DNA of 64,000 nucleotides from Pseudomonadota bacterium (GTDB lineage: Bacteria > Pseudomonadota > Gammaproteobacteria > Xanthomonadales > Xanthomonadaceae), in contig JAFEEL010000052.1 in the NCBI GenBank assembly GCA_018241125.1, positions 1 to 64,000 of the forward strand. Reading direction: 5' to 3'. The notes beneath the pieces are model-generated. The model saw only the letters and a list, made by a program, of their open reading frames with translations, did not search any database and was not told the DNA's origin. Both the position numbers and the translations under genes were made by a program. This document shows, one piece after another, positions 27,861 to 36,939 of this stretch (the first letter of the stretch is position 1; each line of letters opens with the position of its first letter).

Positions 27861-29075
27861 ATGGCCGTTCGAACGACTGATCGGATTCCAGCGGTGAAGG
27901 TGTGGACGCTGGGCGCCGTGTTGCTGATCGCTGCGGTCGGCGTCGGCGTCCCGGATGCGTTCGGTGCCGAGCAGTCCACGGCCGCCGTGGCGTCGGCGGC
28001 GTCGGCAAAAACCGATCAAGCCGCGGCAGCGACCGCGGCAGCGCGACCGGCGCTTGCTTCCGGGCCGTCGGCGCCTGCGCCAGCCATCGCTTGGCGGGTG
28101 GCGATGGTCGGCGACGTGATGCTCGGCAGCGACTATCCTGCGGCCGACTTGCCGCCCAATGAAGGGCGCGATCTGTTGGCCGCGGCACAACCGATCTTGC
28201 AGGCGGTGGATGTCGCCATCGGCAATCTGGAGGGTGCGATCGCCCAGGGTGGGCAGACCACCAAGACCGGCTGCGTGCGCTGTTTCGCGTTTCGCATGCC
28301 CCCCACGGTAGCCCCGGTGCTGCGGGCAGCGGGCTTCCGCCTGTGGTCGTCTGCCAACAACCACGCTTCCGATTTTGGCGATGCCGGGCGCGCGCAGACC
28401 ACGCAAGCGGTGCAAAAGGCCGGGATGCTCAACACCGGCGCCACCACCCAGCCCGAAGCGCGTTGGCCCGTGCGTGGTCGCCAGCTGTGCCTGATGGCAT
28501 TCGCGCCCAACATGGGCATGAATGACTTGCGCGATATCTCCGGCGCCCAGGATCGGATACGCCGCACACGCGCCCGTTGCGATTTGCTGATCGTGACCTT
28601 CCACGGCGGCGGCGAAGGGGTCGATCACAGCCATACCCCGGTCGGCACGGAATGGTTTTTGGGCGAAAATCGCGGCGATGTACGCGCATTCGCGCATGCT
28701 GCGCTCGATGCCGGCGCCGATCTGGTGTTCGGCAGCGGGCCGCACATCGCCCGCGGCATGGAACTCTATCATCACAAGTTGATTGCATATTCGCTGGGCA
28801 ACTTCATGACCTACGGGGGGATTTCCGTGGCCGGGCCGCTGGGGTGGTCTGCCTTGCTGGAGGTGAATCTGGACGATCAAGGGCGCTTGGTGTCCGGGCA
28901 GATCCATGCATTCCGACAGACGTCACGGCAGCCCCTGGCTGCAGATCCCGATCTATCGGTGGTCAAGCTCATGGTGCAGCGGACGCAAGACGACTTCGCT
29001 GGCGGCGGTCTGCGGTTCGACGCGCAAGGAAATTTTTCGCCTGCCGACAAGGCCGCTTCGTCTGGCCAGCGCTAG
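27861..29075 (+). CDS. CapA family protein (metallophosphatase-like)
   Basis: 404 residues with a signal sequence (VWTLGAVLLIAAVGVGVPDAFGAE) and an Ala-rich linker to about residue 80. The CapA/PGA_cap domain shows VAMVGDVMLGSDYP, VAIGNLEGAIA, LWSSANNHASDFGDAG, LLIVTFHGGGEG, GADLVFGSGPHIARGMELY and LIAYSLGNFMTYGG. The D, N and H residues are those of a calcineurin-like metal site. CapA proteins are linked to poly-gamma-glutamate capsules, but no capB or capC lies near, so the role here is open. Confidence 0.85.
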   Translation: MAVRTTDRIPAVKVWTLGAVLLIAAVGVGVPDAFGAEQSTAAVASAASAKTDQAAAATAAARPALASGPSAPAPAIAWRVAMVGDVMLGSDYPAADLPPNEGRDLLAAAQPILQAVDVAIGNLEGAIAQGGQTTKTGCVRCFAFRMPPTVAPVLRAAGFRLWSSANNHASDFGDAGRAQTTQAVQKAGMLNTGATTQPEARWPVRGRQLCLMAFAPNMGMNDLRDISGAQDRIRRTRARCDLLIVTFHGGGEGVDHSHTPVGTEWFLGENRGDVRAFAHAALDAGADLVFGSGPHIARGMELYHHKLIAYSLGNFMTYGGISVAGPLGWSALLEVNLDDQGRLVSGQIHAFRQTSRQPLAADPDLSVVKLMVQRTQDDFAGGGLRFDAQGNFSPADKAASSGQR

Positions 29076-29146
29076 CCGGCGGTTTGCCACCGGCCGTGCG
29101 ACCAGACCCGCCTGATCCAAATCAGGGCCGGGTGGCGGTTGCGCGG

Positions 29147-29152
29147 TAGAAT
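29147..29152 (+). promoter_or_regulatory. Candidate -10 (TAGAAT) of sufT, near-leaderless
   Basis: TAGAAT ends 9 bp before the sufT ATG, so a transcript from it would be leaderless or nearly so. No Shine-Dalgarno sequence precedes the start. Confidence 0.4.
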
Positions 29153-29161
29153 GCGCCCATC

Positions 29162-29713
29162 ATGTACAGCCGCAACAGCGAACCGTTCCGCCTGGCGCGC
29201 GACTGCGCCGCCGTGCTGGTGCCACAGGGCGACAAGGTCACCTTGCCGGCCGGCAGCATCGGCTACATCTCGCAGGCCCTGGGCGGCAGTTTCACCGTCT
29301 ACGTCGAGGGCAACCTGTTTCGCATCGCCGGGGTCGATGGCGATGCGCTGGGCAAGCCGCAGGTGGCAGCGCCCGAACTGCCCGTCAACGCCAGTGACGA
29401 CGATGTCGAAGCACTGGTCTGGGAGCAACTGCGCACCTGCTTCGATCCGGAAATCCCGATCAACATCGTCGATCTGGGGCTGGTCTACGGCTGCGACATC
29501 ACCGCCCTCGAGGATGGCCAGCGCAAGGTGGCGATCCGTCTGACCCTGACCGCGCCGGGCTGCGGCATGGGCGACATCCTCGTCGGCGACGTCACCGCCA
29601 AGCTCGAGCTGGTGCCGACCGTGTCCGAAACCGATGTGCAGATGGTGTTCGACCCGCCGTGGAACCAGTCCATGATGTCCGAGGCGGCACGGCTGGAAAC
29701 CGGGATGTTCTGA
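29162..29713 (+). CDS. sufT: SufT-type Fe-S assembly factor
   Basis: 183 residues: an N-terminal HesB-unrelated beta region (VPQGDKVTLPAGSIGYISQALGGSFTV) and a C-terminal MIP18/DUF59 domain (LRTCFDPEIPINIVDLGLVYGCDI, LTLTAPGCGMGDILVGDV, VQMVFDPPWNQSMMSEAARLETG). The Cys of APGCGMG is the conserved DUF59 cysteine. It helps mature Fe-S proteins as an accessory to the SUF pathway. No other suf gene lies in the window. Confidence 0.9.
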   Translation: MYSRNSEPFRLARDCAAVLVPQGDKVTLPAGSIGYISQALGGSFTVYVEGNLFRIAGVDGDALGKPQVAAPELPVNASDDDVEALVWEQLRTCFDPEIPINIVDLGLVYGCDITALEDGQRKVAIRLTLTAPGCGMGDILVGDVTAKLELVPTVSETDVQMVFDPPWNQSMMSEAARLETGMF

Positions 29714-29782
29714 ACCCCGGGCTGGCCACGCCGATCGTCCCTGCGTAGGCTGTCGCCCGGATTTTCCCCGAGGAATGGTGGC

Positions 29783-31252
29783 GTGGAGGCGTCGGCGCGC
29801 TTGGTCGAGGTGTTGGTGGAACTGGCCCGCTTGCGCCAGCGCACGGGCGATCATGCCGGCGCGGTGGTTGGCTTGCGCGAGGCCAACAGCGTGCGCCCCA
29901 ACGATGCCGGCTTGGTGATCGCCTTGGGCGATGGGCTGCGCCAGGCCGGTGCGCTCGATGAGGCCATCGGCTGGCTGCGCCGCGGAGTCGAGCTGGCGCC
30001 CGATTCCGCGCCGGCGTGGTATGCGCTGGGGCGCACGCTCAAGGCCCACGCGGACATCTCCGCCGCGCGCGACGCGCTGGAACGGGCGCTGGCCTGCGAT
30101 CCGAACCTGACCGCCGCCCGTGGCGCGCTCGGCGACCTGCTCAACAGCGTGGGCGACAGCGCCGGCGCGGCAGCCTGTTTTCGCGCCTGTGCGCAAGACC
30201 GCGCGCAGGCCCCGCGGGCGTGGTCGCGGATCGCCAACCTCAAGACCTTGCGCATGAGCGCCGATGACGTGGCGGCGCTGCGCCGGCTGGCCGCCGACAC
30301 CAGCTTGCGTGAGGACGAGCGGGTGTCGGTCGGCTACGCGCTGAGCAAGGCGCTGGAAGACCAGCACGACTACCCGGCGGCGTTCGCGGTATTGCAACAG
30401 GCCAGCGCCAGCAAGCGCCGGCAGGTGACGTGGGACGCGTCACGCTTCACGGCCTGGATCGACGCGATCGACGCGGCGTTCGTGCCGCCCATCGCCGGCG
30501 TGGACGACCCGGACTTCGGCCGGGAGGCGATTTTCGTGATCGGCATGCCGCGCTCGGGTTCCACCCTCACCGAACAAATCCTCGCCAGCCATCCGCAGGT
30601 CGAAGGCGCCAGCGAGCTGACCGACCTGCACGGCGTGCTCAACGCCGAATCGCAACGGCGGGACGTCGAGTTTCCGCATTGGGTGGGGCAGGCCACGCCG
30701 GCCGACTGGCGCCGGTTGGGCGAGGACTACCTGCGTCGCACGGCGCGCTGGCGCCAGCAGCGGCCGCGCTTCACCGACAAGGGCCTGGACAACTGGCCGC
30801 TGGTCGGCGCGGCGGTGGCGATGCTGCCGGGCGCCAGCTTCGTCAACTGCCGCCGCGATGCGCTCGAAACCTGCCTGTCGTGCTACCGGCAACTGTTCCA
30901 CCACGGCAACTTCGCCAGTTACGACCTGCGCGAGCTGGCGGCCTGCTGGCGCGACTACGACCGCCTGTGCCGGGTTTGGCGGGAGCGATATTCCACGCGG
31001 GTTTTCGATGCCGTCCACGAAGACCTGTTGGCCGACCCACAAGCGCAGGTGCGCCGGTTGCTGGAGTTCACTGGCCTGCCGTTCGATCCGGCGTGTCTGC
31101 AGTTCCACCGCACGGCCCGCGCCGTGAATACGTTCAGTGCCGGGCAGGTACGCCAGCCGTTGCGCCGCGATACCGCCCGCGCGCAGCGGTACGGGGCCTT
31201 GCTCGACCCCTTGCGTGCGGCACTGGCCGGCGAGCGACCGGCTACGGACTGA
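29783..31252 (+). CDS. TPR-containing sulfotransferase family protein (1)
   Basis: 489 residues. The N-terminal half (about 1-215) is TPR repeats, and the C-terminal half is a sulfotransferase fold. Its PAPS-binding P-loop is FVIGMPRSGSTLTEQILASH near residues 250-269; FVNCRRDALETCLSCYRQLFHHG is the 3'-phosphate-binding segment, and VLLEFTGLPFDPACLQFH-type sequence closes it. GTG start at 29783 with GAGGA 8 bases upstream. It lies immediately upstream of the first S53 protease. The acceptor (protein tyrosine, glycan or other) cannot be read from sequence. Confidence 0.85.
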   Translation: MEASARLVEVLVELARLRQRTGDHAGAVVGLREANSVRPNDAGLVIALGDGLRQAGALDEAIGWLRRGVELAPDSAPAWYALGRTLKAHADISAARDALERALACDPNLTAARGALGDLLNSVGDSAGAAACFRACAQDRAQAPRAWSRIANLKTLRMSADDVAALRRLAADTSLREDERVSVGYALSKALEDQHDYPAAFAVLQQASASKRRQVTWDASRFTAWIDAIDAAFVPPIAGVDDPDFGREAIFVIGMPRSGSTLTEQILASHPQVEGASELTDLHGVLNAESQRRDVEFPHWVGQATPADWRRLGEDYLRRTARWRQQRPRFTDKGLDNWPLVGAAVAMLPGASFVNCRRDALETCLSCYRQLFHHGNFASYDLRELAACWRDYDRLCRVWRERYSTRVFDAVHEDLLADPQAQVRRLLEFTGLPFDPACLQFHRTARAVNTFSAGQVRQPLRRDTARAQRYGALLDPLRAALAGERPATD

Positions 31253-31745
31253 CCGCAATCGGTGATCCGGCGGTTCGGATTCCAGTCGATACGGTTGATA
31301 CGGTCGCCGTGTTTCGTGATCGCGCGCACGTCGAAACTGTGCCGTAAAGCGCGTTTTAACGTTTCCCGCCCTGCAAACGGCCAGTTCTGCGGCCGATTGG
31401 CCTGCAACCATGATGCGGTGCGCCAGCATTTTTGCATTGCCGCGAAGTCGGCCTGTCAATCAGTCATCCATTGCAATAGGTATGATCTATTGATAAATCG
31501 TTTCATATCAACGACGTATTGATGGTATTCCAGATATTTCCTATCTGGATTTTCAAAGAAAACCACTCTTTACGGTATCCATATTGGTGCGATGCCAAAT
31601 TGGATGAAGAAAGTTTCATGGGTGGGTGTTCGGTCGCGGTCTAGTGTCCCCCGGTCCGCGCAAAGGGCAGCACAAAGCAAGCCCCCGCCCTTGGCCGAAC
31701 GGGATCAAGACACCTCCACACCATCCATCCAATCGGGGTCCAGAC
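31253..31745. other. A+T-richer intergenic region before the first S53 protease
   Basis: About 490 bp, visibly lower in GC than its surroundings between about 31440 and 31600. No ORF here is supportable; an 86-codon frame is compositionally unlike a gene. It probably holds the protease promoter; CTAGTGT occurs at 31641-31647. Confidence 0.5.
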
Positions 31746-33737
31746 ATGAATACGATGCGCAAATCCACGCTGGCGCTGGCCGTCATGGCCGCGTGCGCGG
31801 TCGGGTCGGCCAGTGCGGCCGGTTCGCTGATGACCGTCGCCCATCCCACCTTCATGCACCGCGGCGACGCCATGATGGGCGCCATGCCGCAGGCGCAGAA
31901 GATTCGCTTTTCGATCTCCCTGAAGATGCGCGACCGCGCCGGACTGGACGCCTTCATCGCCGGCATGAAGCGCCATCCCCATCACCCGATGACCACCGCG
32001 CAGTTCATGGCCGGGCACGCGCCGACGGCGGCGCAGGTGGCCCGCGTGGTGAACTGGATGCGCGGCGAAGGCTTCACCGACATCGTGGTCGCTCCGAACC
32101 ACCTGCTGGTTTCGGCCACTGCCAACGCCGGGCAGGTCGGGCGCTCGTTCAATACGATGATGGCGCAGTTCCGCACCCACGACGGTCGCATCGCCTACGG
32201 CAACACCATCGAGGCCAAGCTGCCGTCCGCTCTGGGTGGCGACGTGCTGGGCGTGGTCGGCCTGCAGACGGTCAACGTCGGCCACACGTTCTTCGTGCGC
32301 GCCCGTCGCCGCACCAACGGCATGCACACGATGGCGGTGACCGGTCACAACCCGACCGATTTCCCGTCGATCTACGGCGCCTCCGGCGCGGCGGTGGCCT
32401 CCGGTGTGACCGTGGGCATCTTCACCCAGGGCGCGATGTCGCAATCGATCTCCGACCTGAATGCGTTCACCTCGCAAAACGGCCTGCCCACGGTGAGCAC
32501 GCAGACGGTGCAGACCGACGGCTCGGGTACCGACACCAGTGGCATCGGCGAGTGGGATCTGGACAGCCAGGACATCGTCGCCATGGCCGGCGGCCAGGTC
32601 GGCAAGATCATCTGGTACAACGTTCCGACGTTGTCCGACTCGCAGATGGTGGACAACTTCAACACCATCGTGTCGGCCAACGCCGCCAAGATCATCAACG
32701 TGTCGATCGGCGGTTGTGAAACCTCGGCGCAGGGCGCCACCGCCAACGCCTCCGATCAGGCGTTCGCGCAGGGCGTGGCGCAGGGCCAGACGTTCTCGAT
32801 CTCCACCGGCGACTCCGGTGCCGACGAGTGCGGCAACGGCGGCACCACTCCGAGCTGGCCGGCCAACTCGCAGTACGTGGTCGCCGTGGCCGGCACCACG
32901 CTGGACGCGTCGTCGGGTGCCAACGCGAGCTGGAACAACGAAACGGTGTGGTCCAAGTCCGGCGGTTCGCAGTCCAAGTACGAGCCCAAGCCGAGCTGGC
33001 AGACGCTGTGGAACGGCCAGTATCGCGGCGTGGCCGACGTGGCGTTCGATGCCGATCCGAACTCGGGCGCGTCGGTGATCGTCAGCGGCGCCTCGCAGCA
33101 GATCGGCGGCACCAGCCTTGCCGCGCCGCTGTTCGCCGGTGAGTGGGCGCGCGTGATCGCCACCCAGGGCACCGGCGTGGGCTTCGCCGGCCCGATCCTC
33201 TATCAACTGCCGGCCGCGGCGTTTCATGACGTCACCCAAGGCAGCAACGGCATTTCCGCCGGCCCGGGCTATGACCTGGCTTCCGGTCGCGGCAGCGTGA
33301 TCCTCTCCGCGGCGCTGGCCAACTGGCCCGGCGGCGGCGGTGGCGGCGGTGGTAGTGGTGGCGGTGGTGGTGGCGGTGGTGGTGGTGGTGGCGGCGGTGG
33401 CGGTGGTACGACCACGCCTACGGCCAACTTCAGCTACACCACCAACGGCGACAGCGCCAGCTTCACCGACAACTCCACCGATCAGGGCGGCTCGATCACC
33501 GGCTATTCCTGGAACTTCGGCGACGGCAGCGGCACGGCCACCTCGGCCAATCCGAGCTACTCCTACGCCGCCGACGGCACCTACACGGTCAGCGAGACGG
33601 TTTCCGACAGCGGCGGCAACTCCGCCAGCACCAGCCAGCAGGTTGCGGTGAGTTCCAACTCCGGCAACAGCAACTGGTGGATGTTCAGCGCCAAGAAGAA
33701 CGCCAAGAAGAACGCCAAGAAGGCCAGGGGGCGCTGA
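31746..33737 (+). CDS. Secreted S53 (sedolisin) protease 1 with PKD domain
   Basis: 663 residues. The signal peptide (1-25, ending SASAA) is followed by an activation prodomain (about 26-195, [23 protein letters not shown]) and a catalytic domain (about 196-525). Catalytic residues read directly: Glu269 and Asp273 in EWDLDSQD, oxyanion Asp356 in [11 protein letters not shown], Ser457 in GGTSLAAP, and a Ca site in FHDVTQGSNG..GPGYD. A polyglycine linker of about 28 residues (529-557) precedes a PKD domain (about 560-645). The C terminus is a lysine-rich tail (KKNAKKNAKK), unlike its paralogues. These enzymes are acid-active serine-carboxyl endopeptidases. Confidence 0.92.
   Translation: MNTMRKSTLALAVMAACAVGSASAAGSLMTVAHPTFMHRGDAMMGAMPQAQKIRFSISLKMRDRAGLDAFIAGMKRHPHHPMTTAQFMAGHAPTAAQVARVVNWMRGEGFTDIVVAPNHLLVSATANAGQVGRSFNTMMAQFRTHDGRIAYGNTIEAKLPSALGGDVLGVVGLQTVNVGHTFFVRARRRTNGMHTMAVTGHNPTDFPSIYGASGAAVASGVTVGIFTQGAMSQSISDLNAFTSQNGLPTVSTQTVQTDGSGTDTSGIGEWDLDSQDIVAMAGGQVGKIIWYNVPTLSDSQMVDNFNTIVSANAAKIINVSIGGCETSAQGATANASDQAFAQGVAQGQTFSISTGDSGADECGNGGTTPSWPANSQYVVAVAGTTLDASSGANASWNNETVWSKSGGSQSKYEPKPSWQTLWNGQYRGVADVAFDADPNSGASVIVSGASQQIGGTSLAAPLFAGEWARVIATQGTGVGFAGPILYQLPAAAFHDVTQGSNGISAGPGYDLASGRGSVILSAALANWPGGGGGGGGSGGGGGGGGGGGGGGGGGTTTPTANFSYTTNGDSASFTDNSTDQGGSITGYSWNFGDGSGTATSANPSYSYAADGTYTVSETVSDSGGNSASTSQQVAVSSNSGNSNWWMFSAKKNAKKNAKKARGR
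33338..33410. repeat. GGT/GGC trinucleotide tract encoding polyglycine
   Basis: About 25 consecutive GGY codons broken by a single AGT, dominated by GGT and GGC. Such a tract is prone to slippage; changes in whole codons would alter linker length without loss of frame. Confidence 0.75.
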
Positions 33738-33825
33738 TCGGCACCGCTCGCCGATGGCGGCGGCGGTGCCCGGCGACGCGCCCGCTCGTCCGATCGCCTT
33801 ATCAGGAAATGATTTGCAGTGCATC

Positions 33826-33852
33826 GACCCCGGCCTTGCGCCGGGGTCTTTG
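33826..33852 (+). terminator. Terminator of S53 protease 1
   Basis: GACCCCGGC-cttgc-GCCGGGGTC followed by TTTG. The same core hairpin follows all three S53 genes. Confidence 0.75.
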
Positions 33853-34493
33853 CTTGTCCGGCGGCGCTTGCCGCAGCTGCGCTCGACGCGTGCACGTGCG
33901 GGGGCGAATGGCGACGCAGTCCGCGCCCAATGTGTGAGCCATTCGCGCATTTGCCCGTATGGGAAGGTTTTCTGAACGCTTCCTGAGCGCCGTCTTTAAT
34001 CACAGATCGTGCGGTGCAGCAATTTGGCAAGGGCGAACGACCGGTCGGCGTCCGGCGACGGATGGCGCCGAAGTGCATCGCGCGGCGGGCGAAAAAAATT
34101 TTGCACAGCAATCAGTTATGGCGCGTAATGGTTTCTTTAACACATTGAATTTCGGTCATTTTCAGGCCGGTCCGCGAACTGATTGGTGCGGCGCATCACA
34201 ATATGAATGAAGTTTAATGCGCGCTCTGCGAGCGCGGCGCTAGTGTCGCCGCGTTCGTAAAGGAGCGAGCCGCCCGCGCATCGGGTCTGCCTGACCCGAC
34301 CGACCACCACGAGACAAGGCAGTTCGGTGGTTGGCAGGTTCAACAGGTTCCGGGCGAAAGCAGGCGTCGAACGTGCAAGTCGGGCAAGCCGCCCAGAGCG
34401 AAATCGCCACAAGTGCAAGTGTGCTGCCAAGCCGGGCCTAGTCACCCCGGCGTTCCACCACCACTACAACTACAGCCAATCGGGGTTCATCCA
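33853..34493. other. Long intergenic region before S53 protease 2
   Basis: About 640 bp with no recognisable gene. The part from about 34085 to 34225 is A+T-richer. CTAGTGT occurs at 34240-34246 inside a GGCG-flanked stretch (GGCGCTAGTGTCGCC). It probably contains the promoter and a 5' leader for the second protease. Confidence 0.45.
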
Positions 34494-36851
34494 ATGAGCA
34501 AGATCCACAAGTCCACCCTTGCGCTGGCCGTCGCGGCCGCGTTTTGTGCGGTCGGCACGGCCAGTGCGGCCGGTTCGCTGATGACCGTCGCCCATCCCAC
34601 CTTCATGCGTCCGGGTGACGCCGTCGTCGGTACGCTGGCGCAGGGCCAGCAGATCCATTTCAACCTGGCGCTGCAGATGCGCGACCGCGCCGGTCTGGAC
34701 GCGTTCATCGCCGGCATGAAGAACCATCCGGGTCAGGTGATGAGCGGCGCCGACTTCATGGCCAAGCATGCGCCCACGCAAGCGCAGGTCAATCAGGCGG
34801 TGACGTGGATGAAGGGGCAGGGCTTCACCAACATCGTGGTCGCCCCGAACCACCTGCTGGTCTCGGCCACCGGCACATCGGCGCAGGTCAGCCGCGCGTT
34901 CAACACCTCGATGGCGCAGGTCAAGACGCATGACGGCCGCATGGCCTTCGGCAACACCACCGAAGCCAAGATCCCGACCTCGCTGCAGGGCAACGTGCTG
35001 GGCGTGGTCGGCCTGCAAACCGTGAACATGGGCCACACCTTCGCGGTGCGTGCGCGCCATCCGTCCGGCGTGCACACGATGGCGGTGACCGGTCACAACC
35101 CGACCGATTTCCCGTCGATCTACGGCGCCTCCAGCGCGGCCACCGGCGCCGGCGTGACCGTGGGCATCTTCACTCAGGGCAGCATGACGCAGACGGTCAA
35201 GGACCTGAACACCTTCACCGCCAACAACGGCCTGGCCACGGTCACCACCCAGCAGGTCAACACCAACGGTGCCGGCACTTCCACCAGCGGCGTGGACGAG
35301 TGGGATCTGGACAGCCAGGACATCGTCGGCATGGCCGGCGGCCAAGTCGGCAAGATCATCTGGTATCAGACCCCGTCGCTTTCCGACGCGGACATGAACG
35401 CCAACTTCAACACCATCGTGTCGGCCAACGCCGCCAAGATCATCAACGTGTCGATCGGCGGCTGCGAAACCTCGGCGCAGGGCGCCACCGCCAATGCGTC
35501 GGATCAGGCGTTCGCGCAGGGCGTGGCGCAGGGCCAGACGTTCTCGATCTCCACCGGCGATTCGGGTGCCGACGAGTGCGGCAACGGCGGCACCACCCCG
35601 AGCTGGCCGGCCAACTCGCAGTACGTGATCGCTGCGGCCGGCACCACCCTGAACGCGTCCACCGGCGCCAATGCGACCTGGAGCAGCGAGACCGTGTGGT
35701 CCAAGTCCGGCGGTTCGCAGTCCAAGTACGAGCCCAAGCCGAGCTGGCAGACGCTGTGGAGCGGCCAGTATCGCGGCGTGGCCGACGTGGCGTTCGACGG
35801 CGACCCGAACTCGGGCGCGTCGGTGATCGTCAGCGGCGCCTCGCAGCAGATCGGCGGCACCAGCCTGTCGGCGCCGCTGTTCGCCGGTGAGTGGACGCGC
35901 GTGATCGCCACCAAGGGCACCAGCGTGGGCTTCGCCGGTCCGATCGTGTACCAGTTGCCGGCCTCGGCCTTCCACGACATCACCTCGGGCAGCAACGGCA
36001 TTTCCGCCGGCCCGGGCTATGACCTGGCTTCCGGTCGCGGCAGCATGATCCTCTCCACGGCGCTGGCCAACTGGCCGGGCGGCGGTGGCGGCGGTGGCGG
36101 CGGCGGCACCACGCCGACGGCCAACTTCAGCTTCACCACCAGTGGCCTGACCGCCAACTTCACCGACAGCTCCAGCGATTCGGGCGGCTCGATCACCGGC
36201 CACTCGTGGACCTTCGGCGACGGCGGCACCTCGACCGCGACCAGCCCGAGCCACACCTACGCGGCGGCCGGCACCTACTCGGTGACCGAGACGGTGACCG
36301 ACAGCGGCAGCAAGACGGCGAGCAAGACGTCGTCGGTGACGGTGGCGTCCTCGGGCGGCGGTGGCGGCGGCGGTTCCAAGCAGCTGCTGGCCAACACCGG
36401 CTTCGAGACCACCGGTTCGTGGACGGGTTCGTCGGGCATCTTCTGCACCAACTCCACCTGCTCGGGCGAAACCGCGCACGCCGGCACCGGCTTCACCTGG
36501 CTGGACGGTTACGGCAGCACCCACACCGACACCCTGTCGCAGGCCGTGACCATCCCCTCGACCGCCACCACGGCCACCGTGCAGTACTACCTGCACATCG
36601 ACACCGCCGAGACCAGCACCACCACCGGCTATGACAAGCTGTACGTGCGTCTGTACAGCGGCTCGACCCTGGTGTCCACGCTGGCGACGTACTCCAACCT
36701 CAACGCCAACAGCGGGTACACGGTGCATAGCAACGCCATCAACGTCAGCAAGTACCGCGGCAAGAGCCTGACGCTGAAGTTCACCGGCAGCGAAGACAGC
36801 TCGTTGCAGACCTCGTTCGTGCTCGACGACGTGACCCTGACCACGCAGTAA
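34494..36851 (+). CDS. Secreted S53 (sedolisin) protease 2 with PKD and jelly-roll-like domains
   Basis: 785 residues. Signal peptide (1-26), prodomain and catalytic domain align residue for residue with protease 1: Glu269, Asp273, oxyanion Asp in [11 protein letters not shown] and Ser457 in GGTSLSAP. After a short glycine linker there is a PKD domain (about 540-620, [16 protein letters not shown]). A second Gly run (620s) leads to a C-terminal domain of about 155 residues ([33 protein letters not shown]), probably a beta-sandwich for substrate or surface binding. Long stretches are near identical to protease 1 in DNA as well as protein. Confidence 0.92.
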   Translation: MSKIHKSTLALAVAAAFCAVGTASAAGSLMTVAHPTFMRPGDAVVGTLAQGQQIHFNLALQMRDRAGLDAFIAGMKNHPGQVMSGADFMAKHAPTQAQVNQAVTWMKGQGFTNIVVAPNHLLVSATGTSAQVSRAFNTSMAQVKTHDGRMAFGNTTEAKIPTSLQGNVLGVVGLQTVNMGHTFAVRARHPSGVHTMAVTGHNPTDFPSIYGASSAATGAGVTVGIFTQGSMTQTVKDLNTFTANNGLATVTTQQVNTNGAGTSTSGVDEWDLDSQDIVGMAGGQVGKIIWYQTPSLSDADMNANFNTIVSANAAKIINVSIGGCETSAQGATANASDQAFAQGVAQGQTFSISTGDSGADECGNGGTTPSWPANSQYVIAAAGTTLNASTGANATWSSETVWSKSGGSQSKYEPKPSWQTLWSGQYRGVADVAFDGDPNSGASVIVSGASQQIGGTSLSAPLFAGEWTRVIATKGTSVGFAGPIVYQLPASAFHDITSGSNGISAGPGYDLASGRGSMILSTALANWPGGGGGGGGGGTTPTANFSFTTSGLTANFTDSSSDSGGSITGHSWTFGDGGTSTATSPSHTYAAAGTYSVTETVTDSGSKTASKTSSVTVASSGGGGGGGSKQLLANTGFETTGSWTGSSGIFCTNSTCSGETAHAGTGFTWLDGYGSTHTDTLSQAVTIPSTATTATVQYYLHIDTAETSTTTGYDKLYVRLYSGSTLVSTLATYSNLNANSGYTVHSNAINVSKYRGKSLTLKFTGSEDSSLQTSFVLDDVTLTTQ

Positions 36852-36878
36852 TCGACAGCAGAAAATGGTCATTCTCCG

Positions 36879-36908
36879 ACCCCGGCCTCGCGCCGGGGTC
36901 TTTTTTTG
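36879..36908 (+). terminator. Terminator of S53 protease 2
   Basis: GACCCCGGC-ctc-GCGCCGGGGTC followed by TTTTTTT; the strongest of the three related hairpins. It lies 32 bp from the convergent end of the second sulfotransferase gene. Confidence 0.88.
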
Positions 36909-36939
36909 CGCGGGTTGCACCCCGCGCCATCGCCGAACC

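Noticed and set aside
31262-31522. 86-codon frame upstream of S53 protease 1
   Set aside because: No domain, cysteine- and arginine-rich in a non-native way, and lying in the A+T-rich regulatory region.
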